A stretch of DNA of 64,000 nucleotides from Pseudomonas sp. NKUCC02_KPG. Its GTDB lineage: Bacteria; Pseudomonadota; Gammaproteobacteria; Pseudomonadales; Pseudomonadaceae. Below the pieces are notes generated by a model. The model ran no database searches, was not told the origin of the DNA, and was given only the letters and a program-made list of their open reading frames with translations. Positions 28,324-37,402 of this stretch are shown one piece after another (positions within the stretch are counted from its first letter, which is position 1; each line of letters starts with the position of its first letter). Made by a program: the position numbers and the translations under genes. Where the stretch lies: positions 186,001 to 250,000 of the forward strand of contig NZ_JAHKRC010000007.1 of NCBI RefSeq assembly GCF_019345465.1, read 5' to 3'.

Positions 28324-30246
28324 TTAGCGCCTCGTTGCCTGCAGCCCTGCCAGCAGCAAGCGCTGATAAAGCTCCTCGCGCAGTCCGTCCGGTTCGGCCA
28401 GGTGCATACGCTCCAGGTGTTCGGGATATGCCTGCGGCGAGGGCGCGTCCAGTGTGGCTTTGCCCAGCTGGTAAATTTGCGTGAGCTTGAATTTGCTCTT
28501 GAGCCAGTTCAGCGCTCGCAGCAGGTCTTGCTCCTGCGCGCTGAAATCACTGCCCAACGGGTACTCGGGGAACAAGTGCGAGTGCCTGGCGGCAATGGCC
28601 TGCAAGCGTTCCGGGCTGTTATCGGCAAACCGTGGGTCCAGGCAAAAGTCCTTGGGCAGTTTGCCGATTTGCTGCGCCTGCGCTATCAGCTCGGTCTGGA
28701 AGCGCGAGTCGGTGATGTTGAGCAGGGCTTCGATGACGTTGCGATCGGTTTTGCCGCGTAAATCGGCGATCCCGTATTCGGTGACCACGATGTCGCGCAA
28801 GTGTCGCGGGATGGTGCAGTGGCCGTACTCCCAGACGATATTGGAACTCACCTCGCCTCCCGATTCGCGCCAGCTGCGCAGCATGATGACCGAGCGTGCG
28901 TCATGCAGCGCATGGCCCTGGGCGACGAAGTTGTATTGCCCGCCTACCCCGCTGAGCACCCGCCCGTCTTCCAGTTGATCGGCCACGGCGGCACCGAGCA
29001 AGGTGGCGGTAAAGGCACTGTTTACGAACCTCGCATCGCGCCGTTGCAGGCGCTTCAAATCTTCCTGGCCATACAGCTCGTTGATGTAGCTGATGGCAGT
29101 CATGTTGAATTCGCTGAGCTTGCTGTGGGGCAGGTCTCGCAGTCGCTGGTAAAGCTCCTGCGGGCCAAGGATGAAGCCCCCGTGGATGCTCACGCCGTCG
29201 CTTTGCAGGCTTTCGTCCAGGGTCCCTGCGTTGGCCTGTGCTTGCCGTTCGGCATCGGGATAGACCTTGCGCCGCACAATCCCGGCATCGGCCAGCACCA
29301 TCAGTCCGTGGACAAACATTTCGCTGCAACCATACAAGCCCCGGGCGAACGGCTCGATACCGCCCTGCTGTTCAATCAGCGTGTGCCAGGGCGTGATGTC
29401 GATCTCGTTGAGCAGGGCGCGATAGTCGTCATTGTTGCCCTCGCGCGCCAGCAAGGCGGCACTCAGGGCGTCGCCCATCGAGCCAATGCCAATCTGCAGG
29501 GTGCCGCCATCCCGTATCAGGGTACTGGCATGTAAACCGATAAGGTGATCTTGCAGGCTTACCGGCATGTTGGGGGTAGAAAACAGCGTAGTGCGCTCAT
29601 CTTCGTCGATCAGGAGGTCAAAATCCTCAACGTCAAGTTCCGAGTCGCCGGGCATGTAGGGCAGGTCGCTGTGGACCTGGCCGAGCATCAAAATGGTTTC
29701 GCCCTCGGCTCGCCGCTTGGCAATCATGGGCAATAAATCGAGGGTGATGTCGGGGTTGCAGCTCAAGCTCAGGCGCCGTGCATCCTGAGGGTTGCGGGCA
29801 ACCATCTGCGCCACCAGGTTCAGGCCGCCAGCATTGATATCTCGTGCCGCGTGGCTGTAGTTGCTGCTGACATAATCCTGCTGGGCTGGGGGGCTGTTGA
29901 GCAAACTCCCCGGCTGCATGAAGAATTGCTCGACGACTATATTGCCGGGCAGGCTGTTGCGATGCAGGTCGGCCAGGTAGTCCAGCTCGATGTAGTCGCC
30001 AAATACCCGCTCGACAAAAGGCTCCAGAAACAGCCGCTGCAAACCATCCCCAAGCGGCGGGCGACCAAGGCTCAGGGCGGTGTAGATCGTGAGCCGGCGC
30101 TCGGGTAACAGTTTGATCCGCTGATACAGCGCGTTGACGAACCGGTTGGCCTTGCCCAGCCCCAGCGGCAGGCCCAGGTGAATATGCATGGGTAGTCGCG
30201 CCAGGACATCATCGACTGCGCGCTCGATCGAACAGGACTGCACCAT
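28324..30246 (-). CDS. acetyl-CoA hydrolase/transferase family protein
   Basis: 640 residues with the CoA-transferase family I architecture: LPMHIHLGLPLGLGKANRFVNAL at the N-terminus, GGTLQIGIGSMGDALSAALL in the middle, SIHGGFILGPQELYQRL, and a C-terminal domain containing LSGVGGQYNFVAQ and IVVTEYGIADLRGKTDRNVIEALLNI. It is longer than the usual 430-550 residues of this family, mainly through an N-terminal and middle extension. Substrate unknown. The ATG at 30246 has an ideal AGGAGGGG; the frame from 30312 is rejected. Downstream of cycB behind a terminator. Confidence 0.85.
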   Translation of the reverse strand: MVQSCSIERAVDDVLARLPMHIHLGLPLGLGKANRFVNALYQRIKLLPERRLTIYTALSLGRPPLGDGLQRLFLEPFVERVFGDYIELDYLADLHRNSLPGNIVVEQFFMQPGSLLNSPPAQQDYVSSNYSHAARDINAGGLNLVAQMVARNPQDARRLSLSCNPDITLDLLPMIAKRRAEGETILMLGQVHSDLPYMPGDSELDVEDFDLLIDEDERTTLFSTPNMPVSLQDHLIGLHASTLIRDGGTLQIGIGSMGDALSAALLAREGNNDDYRALLNEIDITPWHTLIEQQGGIEPFARGLYGCSEMFVHGLMVLADAGIVRRKVYPDAERQAQANAGTLDESLQSDGVSIHGGFILGPQELYQRLRDLPHSKLSEFNMTAISYINELYGQEDLKRLQRRDARFVNSAFTATLLGAAVADQLEDGRVLSGVGGQYNFVAQGHALHDARSVIMLRSWRESGGEVSSNIVWEYGHCTIPRHLRDIVVTEYGIADLRGKTDRNVIEALLNITDSRFQTELIAQAQQIGKLPKDFCLDPRFADNSPERLQAIAARHSHLFPEYPLGSDFSAQEQDLLRALNWLKSKFKLTQIYQLGKATLDAPSPQAYPEHLERMHLAEPDGLREELYQRLLLAGLQATRR

Positions 30247-30324
30247 CTGACCCCTCCTTATCAATCCTTGAATATAGACGTGATAGACATCAGGGGGGGC
30301 GGACTGACTCAAATCCCGGGCACA

Positions 30325-30351
30325 AAAAAGCCGCCCATCAGCGGCTTTTTC
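30325..30351 (-). terminator. terminator downstream of cycB
   Basis: AAAAGCCGC and GCGGCTTTTT arms around a short loop, with a T-run on the minus strand, 14 bases after the cycB stop. Confidence 0.8.
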
Positions 30352-30364
30352 AGAGAGGTGCGGT

Positions 30365-30790
30365 TTACTTCAAACCGGACATCTTCTCGATAGCGCCTTT
30401 AAGGTCTTCATCGGAGCACGTCATGCAGGTGCCTTTAGGCGGCATGGCGTTGATACCGGTGATGGCCTTGGCCAGGATGCCATCAAGACCGCCCTGGTGA
30501 TCAGCGCGCTCTTTCCAGGCTGCGGTGTCACCGATTTTCGGTGCGCCCAACAGGCCGGTGCCGTGGCATGCGCTGCAATGCTTGGCAATGATGTCGTCGG
30601 GGGTCATGCCGCCGCCACCGCCCACAGAGGCAGTCACTTCCATGCCTTTGCATTCTTGCCCTTGAACACAGACTTTACCGACTGGCTCAAGACGTTTTGC
30701 GATGTCATCGTTCGTTGTTGCCTGAGCGCTGACTGCCCAAAGGGCCATTACTGTTGCTGGTACGGCCAGCATTTTCATAATTAGGTTCAC
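30365..30790 (-). CDS. cycB: cytochrome c5
   Basis: Periplasmic or membrane-anchored monohaem cytochrome, 141 residues. Signal peptide MKMLAVPATVMALWAVSAQA, haem site CSACH (about residue 72), axial Met in AMPPKG, and a second Cys pair CMTC near the C-terminus that forms the disulfide characteristic of c5. A Gly-rich linker (VGGGGGMTPDD) precedes the haem domain. It starts with GTG at 30790, which has GAGGG upstream; the ATG 12 bases later has none. Confidence 0.92.
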   Translation of the reverse strand: MNLIMKMLAVPATVMALWAVSAQATTNDDIAKRLEPVGKVCVQGQECKGMEVTASVGGGGGMTPDDIIAKHCSACHGTGLLGAPKIGDTAAWKERADHQGGLDGILAKAITGINAMPPKGTCMTCSDEDLKGAIEKMSGLK

Positions 30791-30959
30791 GCGTACACCC
30801 TCAATGGTGGCTAGTCACGCCCACAACCACGGTTTCGCGGGCGGGCGAAAGTATAACGGTTAGCCCGCCACTCTGAAACAACCCTAAAGACAAAGGGGGA
30901 ATAGAGCTGGCGAAATGCATCTTCGGGTGCCTCTGCAAGCAGGCAGGGCGCCTCTGTTC

Positions 30960-31508
30960 TTAGAAGTTCGCCGGGGTGGCTGCGCTGATTAGTCGCGCCG
31001 CAACGTCGAACGGATTACGGAAACGGTGTGGCTTTGAGCTTTCGAAATAGTAGCTGTCACCGGCTTCGAGCACGAAGGTTTCAAGCCCCACGATTAACTC
31101 TAGGCGACCTTCCACTAAAATCCCGGTTTCTTCGCCTTCATGGGTCAGCATTTCGTCCCCGGTATCGGCACCCGGTGGATAAATCTCGTTGAGAAAGGCG
31201 ATGGCCCGGCTTGGATGTGCCTTGCCGACCAGTTTCATGGTCACGGCGCCATCGGAAATGTCGATCAGCTCGTTGGCTTTGTACACAATCTGAGTCGGGT
31301 TTTCTTGAAGGATCTCTTCGGAAAAAAACTCGACCATGGACATGGGGATGCCACTCAGCACTTTTCTCAGGGAGCTTATGGACGGGCTCACGCTGTTCTT
31401 TTCGATCATCGAAATGGTGCTGTTGGTGACGCCCGCGCGCTTGGCGAGTTCACGTTGTGACAGGCCTTTCAGTTTGCGGATGGATTGCAGTCGTTCACCG
31501 ACGTCCAA
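30960..31508 (-). CDS. pauR: XRE-cupin regulator, PauR-like
   Basis: 182 residues: helix-turn-helix at about 4-60 (RLQSIRKLKGLSQRELAKRAGVTNSTISMIEKNSVSPSI) and a cupin domain at about 105-175 (EETGILVEGRLELIVGLETFVLEAGDSYYFESSKPHRFRN). Such PuuR-type proteins repress polyamine catabolic genes. Position beside dadX and cycB is that of P. aeruginosa PA5301 (PauR), and a PauB-type oxidase and KauB-type dehydrogenase lie nearby, so a polyamine role is likely. Confidence 0.85.
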   Translation of the reverse strand: MDVGERLQSIRKLKGLSQRELAKRAGVTNSTISMIEKNSVSPSISSLRKVLSGIPMSMVEFFSEEILQENPTQIVYKANELIDISDGAVTMKLVGKAHPSRAIAFLNEIYPPGADTGDEMLTHEGEETGILVEGRLELIVGLETFVLEAGDSYYFESSKPHRFRNPFDVAARLISAATPANF

Positions 31509-31635
31509 TGCGGGAGCCTCCTAGGGGTCAGATTCAGGTCGAGAAGTCGCCATCATGGCGATAGCGTTCAGTATTTACAACACTTCGACTTCAAACCTGG
31601 GTGCCCATCAGCCCCCGCACTTTGGATACAACCGA

Positions 31636-32709
31636 TCAGCTCCCGGAATAGAGGCGTGGCGCTCGTTTCAGGTTGCAGAAAATCTGGTAAGGAATGGTGT
31701 CTGCCTTGGCTGCCACTTCACTGGCGAGGATGTTTTTGCCCCACAGCTCCACTGTCGAACCCAGGCCTGCCTGCGGCACATCGGTGAGATCGATGCACAG
31801 CATGTCCATCGACACACGGCCCAGCAATTGGCTGCGTACACCGGCCACGAACACGGGCGTACCGGTGGGGGCCTGACGCGGATAGCCGTCGGCATACCCC
31901 ATGGCGACCACGCCAATGCGCATCGGCTTCGGGGTAATGAATTTGGCGCCGTAGCCCACGGGCTCACCGGCGGGCAGTTCGCGGACGTTAATCACCTTGG
32001 ATTCCAGTGTCATCACCGGCTGCAGGCGTGATGCAGTGGCCTGGGGTTCGTCAAATGGCGAGGTGCCATACAGCATCAGGCCCGGGCGCACCCAGTCGCT
32101 TGGCACGCGTGGCCAGCCGAGTACAGCCGGCGAGTTACGCAAGCTGATTTCTGCGGTCAAGTCGGCGCGAGCGCCCAGGAACACAGCGACTTGCTCCACG
32201 CTTCGGGTGCAATCGAGCTCATCGGCGCGGGCAAAGTGGCTCATCAGCACGATTTTCGCCACATTGGCACTGGCCTGCAGACGCTGGTATGCAGGCTTGT
32301 AATCATTGGGGTGCAAACCGACGCGGTGCATGCCGCTGTCCAGTTTCAGCCACACGTGGATCGGTTTGGCGAGTCTGGCCTGCTCGATGGCATCGAGCTG
32401 CCACAGCGAATGCACCACGCACCAAAAGTCGTGTTCGACGATCAGTGGCAGTTCATCGGCTTCAAAAAAACCTTCGAGCAGCAGGATGGGCGCGCCAATA
32501 CCGGCGGCGCGCAGTTCCAGTGCTTCTTCAATACAGGCGACGGCAAAACCGTCGGCTTCAGCCTCAAGGGCCTGGGCGCAGCGCACGGCTCCGTGGCCGT
32601 AGGCATCGGCCTTGATCACAGCGAGGGCTTTGGCCCCCGTGACTTCACGGGCCAGTTGGTAATTGTGACGCAGGGCTTGGAGGTCGATCAGGGCACGGGC
32701 TGGGCGCAT
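31636..32709 (-). CDS. dadX: catabolic alanine racemase
   Basis: PLP enzyme interconverting L- and D-alanine, 357 residues, supplying D-alanine to DadA. The PLP lysine is K33 ([10 protein letters not shown]) and the opposite catalytic Tyr is in EPVGYGAKF, about residue 255. [13 protein letters not shown] (here [13 protein letters not shown]) and the C-terminal [20 protein letters not shown] are typical. Third gene of the dadA-ridA-dadX run, but a terminator-like hairpin separates it from ridA. Confidence 0.95.
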   Translation of the reverse strand: MRPARALIDLQALRHNYQLAREVTGAKALAVIKADAYGHGAVRCAQALEAEADGFAVACIEEALELRAAGIGAPILLLEGFFEADELPLIVEHDFWCVVHSLWQLDAIEQARLAKPIHVWLKLDSGMHRVGLHPNDYKPAYQRLQASANVAKIVLMSHFARADELDCTRSVEQVAVFLGARADLTAEISLRNSPAVLGWPRVPSDWVRPGLMLYGTSPFDEPQATASRLQPVMTLESKVINVRELPAGEPVGYGAKFITPKPMRIGVVAMGYADGYPRQAPTGTPVFVAGVRSQLLGRVSMDMLCIDLTDVPQAGLGSTVELWGKNILASEVAAKADTIPYQIFCNLKRAPRLYSGS

Positions 32710-32736
32710 GGCGGCGGGCTTCTAACGGCTGTTGAA

Positions 32737-32783
32737 TAAAAAAACCGGCGCTGACCCGCGGCGTTAACCGCGTGCCGCGCCGG
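32737..32783 (-). terminator. intrinsic terminator between ridA-like gene and dadX
   Basis: On the minus strand CCGGCGC pairs with GCGCCGG around an inner GC-rich loop and is followed by eight T. It ends 27 bases before the dadX start, inside a presumed operon. Confidence 0.7.
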
Positions 32784-32811
32784 AAGAGGGACTGTTACTT
32801 GATCGAAAAAC

Positions 32812-33165
32812 CTAGGGCAGTGCTGCCACAACAGACAATTCGACCAGGATTTCAGGTTCGCACAACTTGGCTTCGACGGTAGCGCGGGCCGGTGCAACGC
32901 CTTTAGGCAGCCACTGATCCCAGACGCTGTTCATGCCGGTAAAGTCGGCATCAATGTCTTTGAGGTAGATGGTTACCGACAGGATGTTGCTTTTGTCGGT
33001 ACCCGCCAGGTCCAGCAAGTGCTCGATGTTGGCCAGTGTTTCACGGGTTTGCTGCTCAATCCCGGCGTTCATGTCGTCACCGACTTGACCAGACAGGTAA
33101 ACAGTACCGTTATGGGCAACGATCTGGCTCATGCGTTCATTGGTGAGCTGGCGCTGGATTGCCAT
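32812..33165 (-). CDS. RidA family protein in the dad cluster
   Basis: 117 residues of the YjgF/YER057c/UK114 family. RidA enzymes hydrolyse reactive enamine/imine intermediates to keto acids and ammonia. The catalytic Arg lies in [14 protein letters not shown], and [13 protein letters not shown] is present. Positioned between dadA and dadX it is well placed to clear iminopyruvate formed by the D-amino acid dehydrogenase. The ATG at 33165 has AGGAG upstream and lies inside the dadA 3' end (29-base overlap). Confidence 0.92.
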   Translation of the reverse strand: MAIQRQLTNERMSQIVAHNGTVYLSGQVGDDMNAGIEQQTRETLANIEHLLDLAGTDKSNILSVTIYLKDIDADFTGMNSVWDQWLPKGVAPARATVEAKLCEPEILVELSVVAALP

Positions 33166-34438
33166 GTTTTGCAGTCTCCTGGTGGTTGCCGTAGCGGGAA
33201 ATATCAAGGCCTTCGGCGCTGATTTGTGGTGTCTTCCTGGCCATCACATCCGCAAGGAAGCGACCGGAGCCGCAGGCCATGGTCCAACCGAGCGTGCCAT
33301 GACCGGTGTTCAGGAACAGGTTTTTGAACGGGGTCGCACCCACAATCGGCGTGCCGTCCGGCGTAGTAGGACGCAAGCCGGTCCAGAAGCTGGCCTGGCT
33401 CAAGTCACCGCCCTGAGGATAAAGGTCGTTGACGATCATCTCCAGGGTTTCGCGTCGGCGCGGGTTCAGCGACAGATCGAAGCCAGCGATTTCAGCCATG
33501 CCGCCAACACGGATACGGTTGTCGAAACGGGTGATCGCGACCTTGTAGGTCTCGTCGAGAATAGTCGACGTCGGGGCCATGTCCGGATTGGTGATCGGGA
33601 TGGTCAGCGAGTAACCCTTGAGCGGGTAAACCGGGGCCTTGATGCCCAGCGGCTTGAGCATCTGCGGCGAGTAGCTGCCCAGTGCCAGCACGTAGCGATC
33701 AGCGGTTTCGAGCTTGCCGTCGATCATTACGCCATTGATGCGGTCGCCTGCGTAGTCCAGACGCTGGATGTCTTGACCGAAGCGGAATTCAACACCTAGG
33801 TTCTTGGCCATTTCGGCCAGGCGGGTGGTAAACATCTGACAGTCGCCGGTCTGGTCATTGGGCAGACGCAGGGCGCCGGCCAGAATGTCGGTCACGTTGG
33901 CCAGTGCGGGTTCAACCCGGGCGATACCTGCACGGTCGAGCAGTTCGAACGGAACGCCGGATTCCTTGAGAACCGCGATGTCCTTGGCCGCGCCATCCAG
34001 TTGGGCCTGGGTGCGGAACAATTGAGTGGTGCCCAGGTTGCGAGCCTCGTAGGCGATACCGGTTTCGGCGCGCAGTTCGTCGAGGCAATCACGGCTGTAC
34101 TCGGACAGGCGAACCATGCGCTCCTTGTTCACGGCATAGCGGCTGGCGGTGCAGTTGCGCAGCATTTGCGCCATCCACAGGTATTGGTCGATGTTGGCAG
34201 TGGCCTTGATTGCCAGGGGCGCGTGGCGCTCCAGCAGCCATTTGATTGCCTTCAGCGGCACGCCCGGCGCTGCCCACGGGGAAGCGTAGCCTGGCGACAC
34301 CTGGCCGGCGTTGGCAAAGCTGGTTTCCATTGCAACGGCTGGCTGACGGTCAACGACGACCACATCGAAACCGGCTCGGGCCAGATAATAGGCGCTGGCA
34401 GTACCAATAACGCCGCCACCCAATACCATAACTCGCAT
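33137..34438 (-). CDS. dadA: D-amino acid dehydrogenase
   Basis: FAD enzyme, 433 residues, oxidising D-amino acids (mainly D-alanine) to 2-oxo acids with electrons passed to the respiratory chain; peripheral membrane protein. FAD fold [17 protein letters not shown] near the N-terminus, [22 protein letters not shown], and the C-terminal [20 protein letters not shown]. Three in-frame ATGs lie within 15 bases; GAGGG is 8 bases before the one at 34438, which also fits the family start ([11 protein letters not shown]). First gene of the operon, divergent from lrp. Confidence 0.95.
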   Translation of the reverse strand: MRVMVLGGGVIGTASAYYLARAGFDVVVVDRQPAVAMETSFANAGQVSPGYASPWAAPGVPLKAIKWLLERHAPLAIKATANIDQYLWMAQMLRNCTASRYAVNKERMVRLSEYSRDCLDELRAETGIAYEARNLGTTQLFRTQAQLDGAAKDIAVLKESGVPFELLDRAGIARVEPALANVTDILAGALRLPNDQTGDCQMFTTRLAEMAKNLGVEFRFGQDIQRLDYAGDRINGVMIDGKLETADRYVLALGSYSPQMLKPLGIKAPVYPLKGYSLTIPITNPDMAPTSTILDETYKVAITRFDNRIRVGGMAEIAGFDLSLNPRRRETLEMIVNDLYPQGGDLSQASFWTGLRPTTPDGTPIVGATPFKNLFLNTGHGTLGWTMACGSGRFLADVMARKTPQISAEGLDISRYGNHQETAKHGNPAPAHQ

Positions 34439-34594
34439 ATTCATATCCCTCATCGCGGCCAGCCGCAGACGTTTATTGTTCAGAGCGAAGATGAGCGCAG
34501 TATATGAAGCATTGAGTAGTGGAATTCACTGTATAAGCAGCTATATTTGGCGACAATTCTCGGGCACAACCCTTTTCACGGAGGAGAATCTCCT
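34439..34594. promoter_or_regulatory. dadA-lrp divergent control region
   Basis: 156 AT-rich bases between the divergent dadA and lrp starts. In P. aeruginosa the Lrp-type regulator at this position (DadR) activates dadA in response to alanine; an operator is therefore expected here, but I cannot define half-sites by eye. Confidence 0.45.
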
Positions 34595-35083
34595 ATGCGT
34601 ACAAATCACCAAACAAAACGTGAATTGGACAAGATTGACCGCAATATTTTGCGCATCCTTCAGGTCGATGGCCGCATCTCGTTTACCGAGCTGGGAGAGA
34701 AGGTCGGGCTGTCCACTACGCCCTGTACAGAACGGGTAAGAAGGCTGGAGCGTGAAGGCATCATCATGGGCTATAACGCCCGGCTCAACCCGCAGCACTT
34801 GCAGGGCAGCCTGCTGGTTTTTGTTGAGATCAGCCTGGACTACAAGTCTGGTGACACCTTTGATGAATTTCGCCGCGCGGTGCTGAAGTTACCTCACGTG
34901 CTGGAGTGTCATCTGGTGTCGGGAGATTTCGACTATCTGGTCAAGGCGCGGATCAGCGAGATGGCTTCATACCGCAAGTTGCTGGGCGACATCCTGCTCA
35001 AATTGCCCCACGTGCGTGAGTCCAAGAGCTATATCGTGATGGAAGAAGTGAAAGAGAGCCTGAACCTGCCGATTGCCGATTGA
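34595..35083 (+). CDS. lrp: Lrp/AsnC-family regulator (DadR)
   Basis: 162 residues. N-terminal helix-turn-helix (ELDKIDRNILRILQVDGRISFTELGEKVGLSTTPCTERVRRLEREGIIMGY) and C-terminal RAM ligand domain (LVFVEISLDYKSG...HVLECHLVSGDFDYLVKARI). Length and sequence fit Lrp; position fits the alanine-responsive activator of dadA. The Shine-Dalgarno GGAGGAG is followed immediately by its complement before the ATG (see findings). The frame open from 34547 is rejected for lack of a ribosome site. Confidence 0.94.
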   Translation: MRTNHQTKRELDKIDRNILRILQVDGRISFTELGEKVGLSTTPCTERVRRLEREGIIMGYNARLNPQHLQGSLLVFVEISLDYKSGDTFDEFRRAVLKLPHVLECHLVSGDFDYLVKARISEMASYRKLLGDILLKLPHVRESKSYIVMEEVKESLNLPIAD

Positions 35084-35094
35084 ACCCTGCGGGC

Positions 35095-35448
35095 TTAAAC
35101 CAGCACCTGGCGCGTACTGGCGATGTATTCATGCACCAGCTTCTCAGCGCTGGGATGAATCATCTCCACCGGGCGTCGGCCGTTGGGGCAGGGCAGTGTG
35201 GGCGTGGTGCCGAACAGGCGACAGATCAATGGTCGCTCTTCATACACCGTGCAGCCATTGGGCCCCAGGTGCACACAGTCAAGCTCGTCCATCGCGGCTT
35301 CCTGCTCGGCAGCAGTCTTGCGCGGCAAGCGGGCCATTTCTTCGGAGGAGGTGGTCACCGGTCCGCAGCAGTCATGGCAACCCGGCACGCAGTCAAACGA
35401 GGGGATTTGCTGCCTGAGAAAGCGGATCTTGTGACTGTTGCAGCTCAT
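35095..35448 (-). CDS. YkgJ family cysteine cluster protein
   Basis: 117 residues with the Cys pattern of the YkgJ/CxxCxxCC family: SFDCVPGCHDCCGPV near residue 18, then LDCVHLGPNGCTVYEERPLICRLFG. Probably binds zinc or an iron-sulfur cluster; function unknown. The ATG at 35448 gives the family length; the frame to 35571 has no support. Convergent with lrp, 11 bases apart. Confidence 0.88.
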   Translation of the reverse strand: MSCNSHKIRFLRQQIPSFDCVPGCHDCCGPVTTSSEEMARLPRKTAAEQEAAMDELDCVHLGPNGCTVYEERPLICRLFGTTPTLPCPNGRRPVEMIHPSAEKLVHEYIASTRQVLV

Positions 35449-35594
35449 CCAGAACGTACCGATTTTGAAAAGGCCGCAAAGTCTGCCTGAAAACCCCGGC
35501 TCTAGACAGGGCCGTCCAGCTGTTCTTGCCCCGTGGGAATGGCCCGGCTTATGCTCCGTCAAATTTTCCAAACATCAATAATCAGGATTCGCCC

Positions 35595-36896
35595 ATGAGC
35601 GCCCCGGTTCAGCGCAGCCAGCACACCGCCTCTTATTACGCCGCCAGCAGCCTGCCGCAGCCCGATCATCCGGTGCTGCAGGGTGATGTGGTGGCGGATG
35701 TGTGCGTGGTGGGTGGCGGCTTTTCCGGGCTCAACACCGCGTTGGAGCTTGCCGAGCGCGGCATGAGCGTCGTTTTGCTCGAGGCTCACAAGATCGGCTG
35801 GGGCGCCAGCGGGCGCAATGGCGGTCAATTGATTCGCGGTGTCGGCCATGGCCTTGAGCAGTTTGAAGGGGTTATCGGCAAAGACGGCGTACGGCAGATG
35901 AAGTTGATGGGGCTGGAGGCGGTGGAAATCGTTCGCCGTCGCGTAGAGCGCTTCAATATCGCCTGCGACCTGACATGGGGCTACTGCGATCTGGCCAACA
36001 AGCCGCGTGACCTTGAAGGTTTTGCCGAAGAAGCCCAGGAACTGCGGGGTTTGGGCTATCGCCACGAAATCCGTCTGTTGCAAGCCAGCGAGGTGCATAG
36101 CGTGGTGGGCTCGGATCGTTATGTCGGCGGCCTGATCGATATGGGCTCGGGGCATTTGCATCCACTCAACCTGGCGCTGGGCGAAGCGGCGGCAGCTGCT
36201 CAGCTGGGCGTGAAGCTATTTGAAAACTCCACCGTGACCCGTATCGATTATGGCCCTGAAGTAAGGGTACACACGGCGCAGGGCTCGGTACGGGCCAAAA
36301 GCCTGGTGCTGGGCTGCAACGCCTATTTAAAAGACCTGAATCCGCAACTCAGTGGCAAGGTACTGCCTGCGGGCAGCTATATCATCGCCACCGAGCCGCT
36401 GAGCGAAGCCCTGGCCCACGCCTTGCTGCCGCAGAACATGGCGGTGTGTGATCAGCGGGTGGCGCTGGATTACTACAGGTTATCGGCGGATCGACGTTTG
36501 CTGTTTGGGGGGGCTTGTCACTATTCGGGTCGCGATCCTCAAGACATTGCAGCGTATATGCGGCCGAAAATGCTTGAGGTGTTCCCGCACCTCAACGACG
36601 TGAAAATCGATTACCAGTGGGGCGGCATGATCGGCATTGGCGCCAACCGCTTGCCGCAAATCGGCCGCCTGCAAGAGCAGCCCAATGTGTATTACGCCCA
36701 GGCGTATTCAGGGCATGGGGTCAACGCGACTCACCTGGCGGGCAGGTTGCTGGCCGAAGCCATCAGTGGTCAGCACAGCGACGGTTTTGACCTGTTCGCC
36801 AAAGTCCCGCACATCACCTTCCCTGGCGGCAAATACCTGCGCTCGCCGTTGCTGGCGCTGGGGATGCTGTGGCATCGGCTCAAAGAGCTGCGTTAA
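35595..36896 (+). CDS. pauB: FAD-dependent oxidoreductase, gamma-glutamylputrescine oxidase type
   Basis: 433 residues, DAO family. FAD-binding GGGFSGLNTALELAERG (about residues 40-57), then LLEAHKIGWGASGRNGGQLIRG, typical of PuuB/PauB enzymes that oxidise gamma-glutamylated polyamines to the aldehyde. C-terminal YYAQAYSGHGVNATHLAGRLLAEAI binds FAD. By order it corresponds to P. aeruginosa PA5309 (PauB4), with a KauB-type aldehyde dehydrogenase about 5 kb away, so a polyamine role is likely; other amine substrates are possible. Confidence 0.88.
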   Translation: MSAPVQRSQHTASYYAASSLPQPDHPVLQGDVVADVCVVGGGFSGLNTALELAERGMSVVLLEAHKIGWGASGRNGGQLIRGVGHGLEQFEGVIGKDGVRQMKLMGLEAVEIVRRRVERFNIACDLTWGYCDLANKPRDLEGFAEEAQELRGLGYRHEIRLLQASEVHSVVGSDRYVGGLIDMGSGHLHPLNLALGEAAAAAQLGVKLFENSTVTRIDYGPEVRVHTAQGSVRAKSLVLGCNAYLKDLNPQLSGKVLPAGSYIIATEPLSEALAHALLPQNMAVCDQRVALDYYRLSADRRLLFGGACHYSGRDPQDIAAYMRPKMLEVFPHLNDVKIDYQWGGMIGIGANRLPQIGRLQEQPNVYYAQAYSGHGVNATHLAGRLLAEAISGQHSDGFDLFAKVPHITFPGGKYLRSPLLALGMLWHRLKELR

Positions 36897-36902
36897 AAAA
36901 CG

Positions 36903-36981
36903 GTGGGAGCGGGCTTGCTCGCGATTCAGGCGCCGCAGTGCGCCTGATACAACGCGGCGCTTGAATCGCGAGCAAGCTCCC
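36903..36981. repeat. REP-type palindrome pair, family A (right arm decayed)
   Basis: Left arm GTGGGAGCGGGCTTGCTCGC is exact. The right arm GCGAGCAAGCTCCCTTGC lacks part of the consensus, so the outer stem is weakened. Lies after pauB, facing the DUF1127 gene end. Confidence 0.82.
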
Positions 36982-36999
36982 TTGCATACAGCGCAGTAT

Positions 37000-37233
37000 T
37001 CACGAACGCCAAAAAGGTTTGCAGCCTTCGCGTCGGGCCATTTCGCGGCTCAGGCCCACGTCACGCAGTTGATTCTCGTCCAGGTTGAGCAGTACGCGGC
37101 GGCTGCGTGCGCGGTGCCAGAACAGGCTCCAGCGCCCCAGCGCTGCAGGGGCGTTAATGATTTGCCTGGCTTCGTGTTCGGCCAGTAATTGTTGGCTGTG
37201 CAGCGTCAGGCGGACATCGCTCAAACCATTCAT
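37000..37233 (-). CDS. DUF1127 domain-containing protein
   Basis: Seventy-seven residues. The C-terminal DUF1127 motif is present (WHRARSRRVLLNLDENQLRDVGLSREMARREGCKPFW), a basic module in small proteins; in some alpha-proteobacteria such proteins bind RNA and affect phosphate and carbon metabolism. The ATG at 37233 has AAGGAG upstream. Divergent from the MocR regulator with 169 bases between. Confidence 0.88.
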   Translation of the reverse strand: MNGLSDVRLTLHSQQLLAEHEARQIINAPAALGRWSLFWHRARSRRVLLNLDENQLRDVGLSREMARREGCKPFWRS

Positions 37234-37402
37234 CAGACAGCTCCTTTTGACTCGATTACCATGAGTCAGCATGATGGCCTTACGCTCAAAACCATGACAG
37301 ATTCAGCAAAGTCATTTTATATCCATACAGATACGGCCTTTTAGACGCTGAATCCTCGGTTTTCAGCTCATCTGTACTGGTCAGCACTCCTGGAGTCCGG
37401 CA

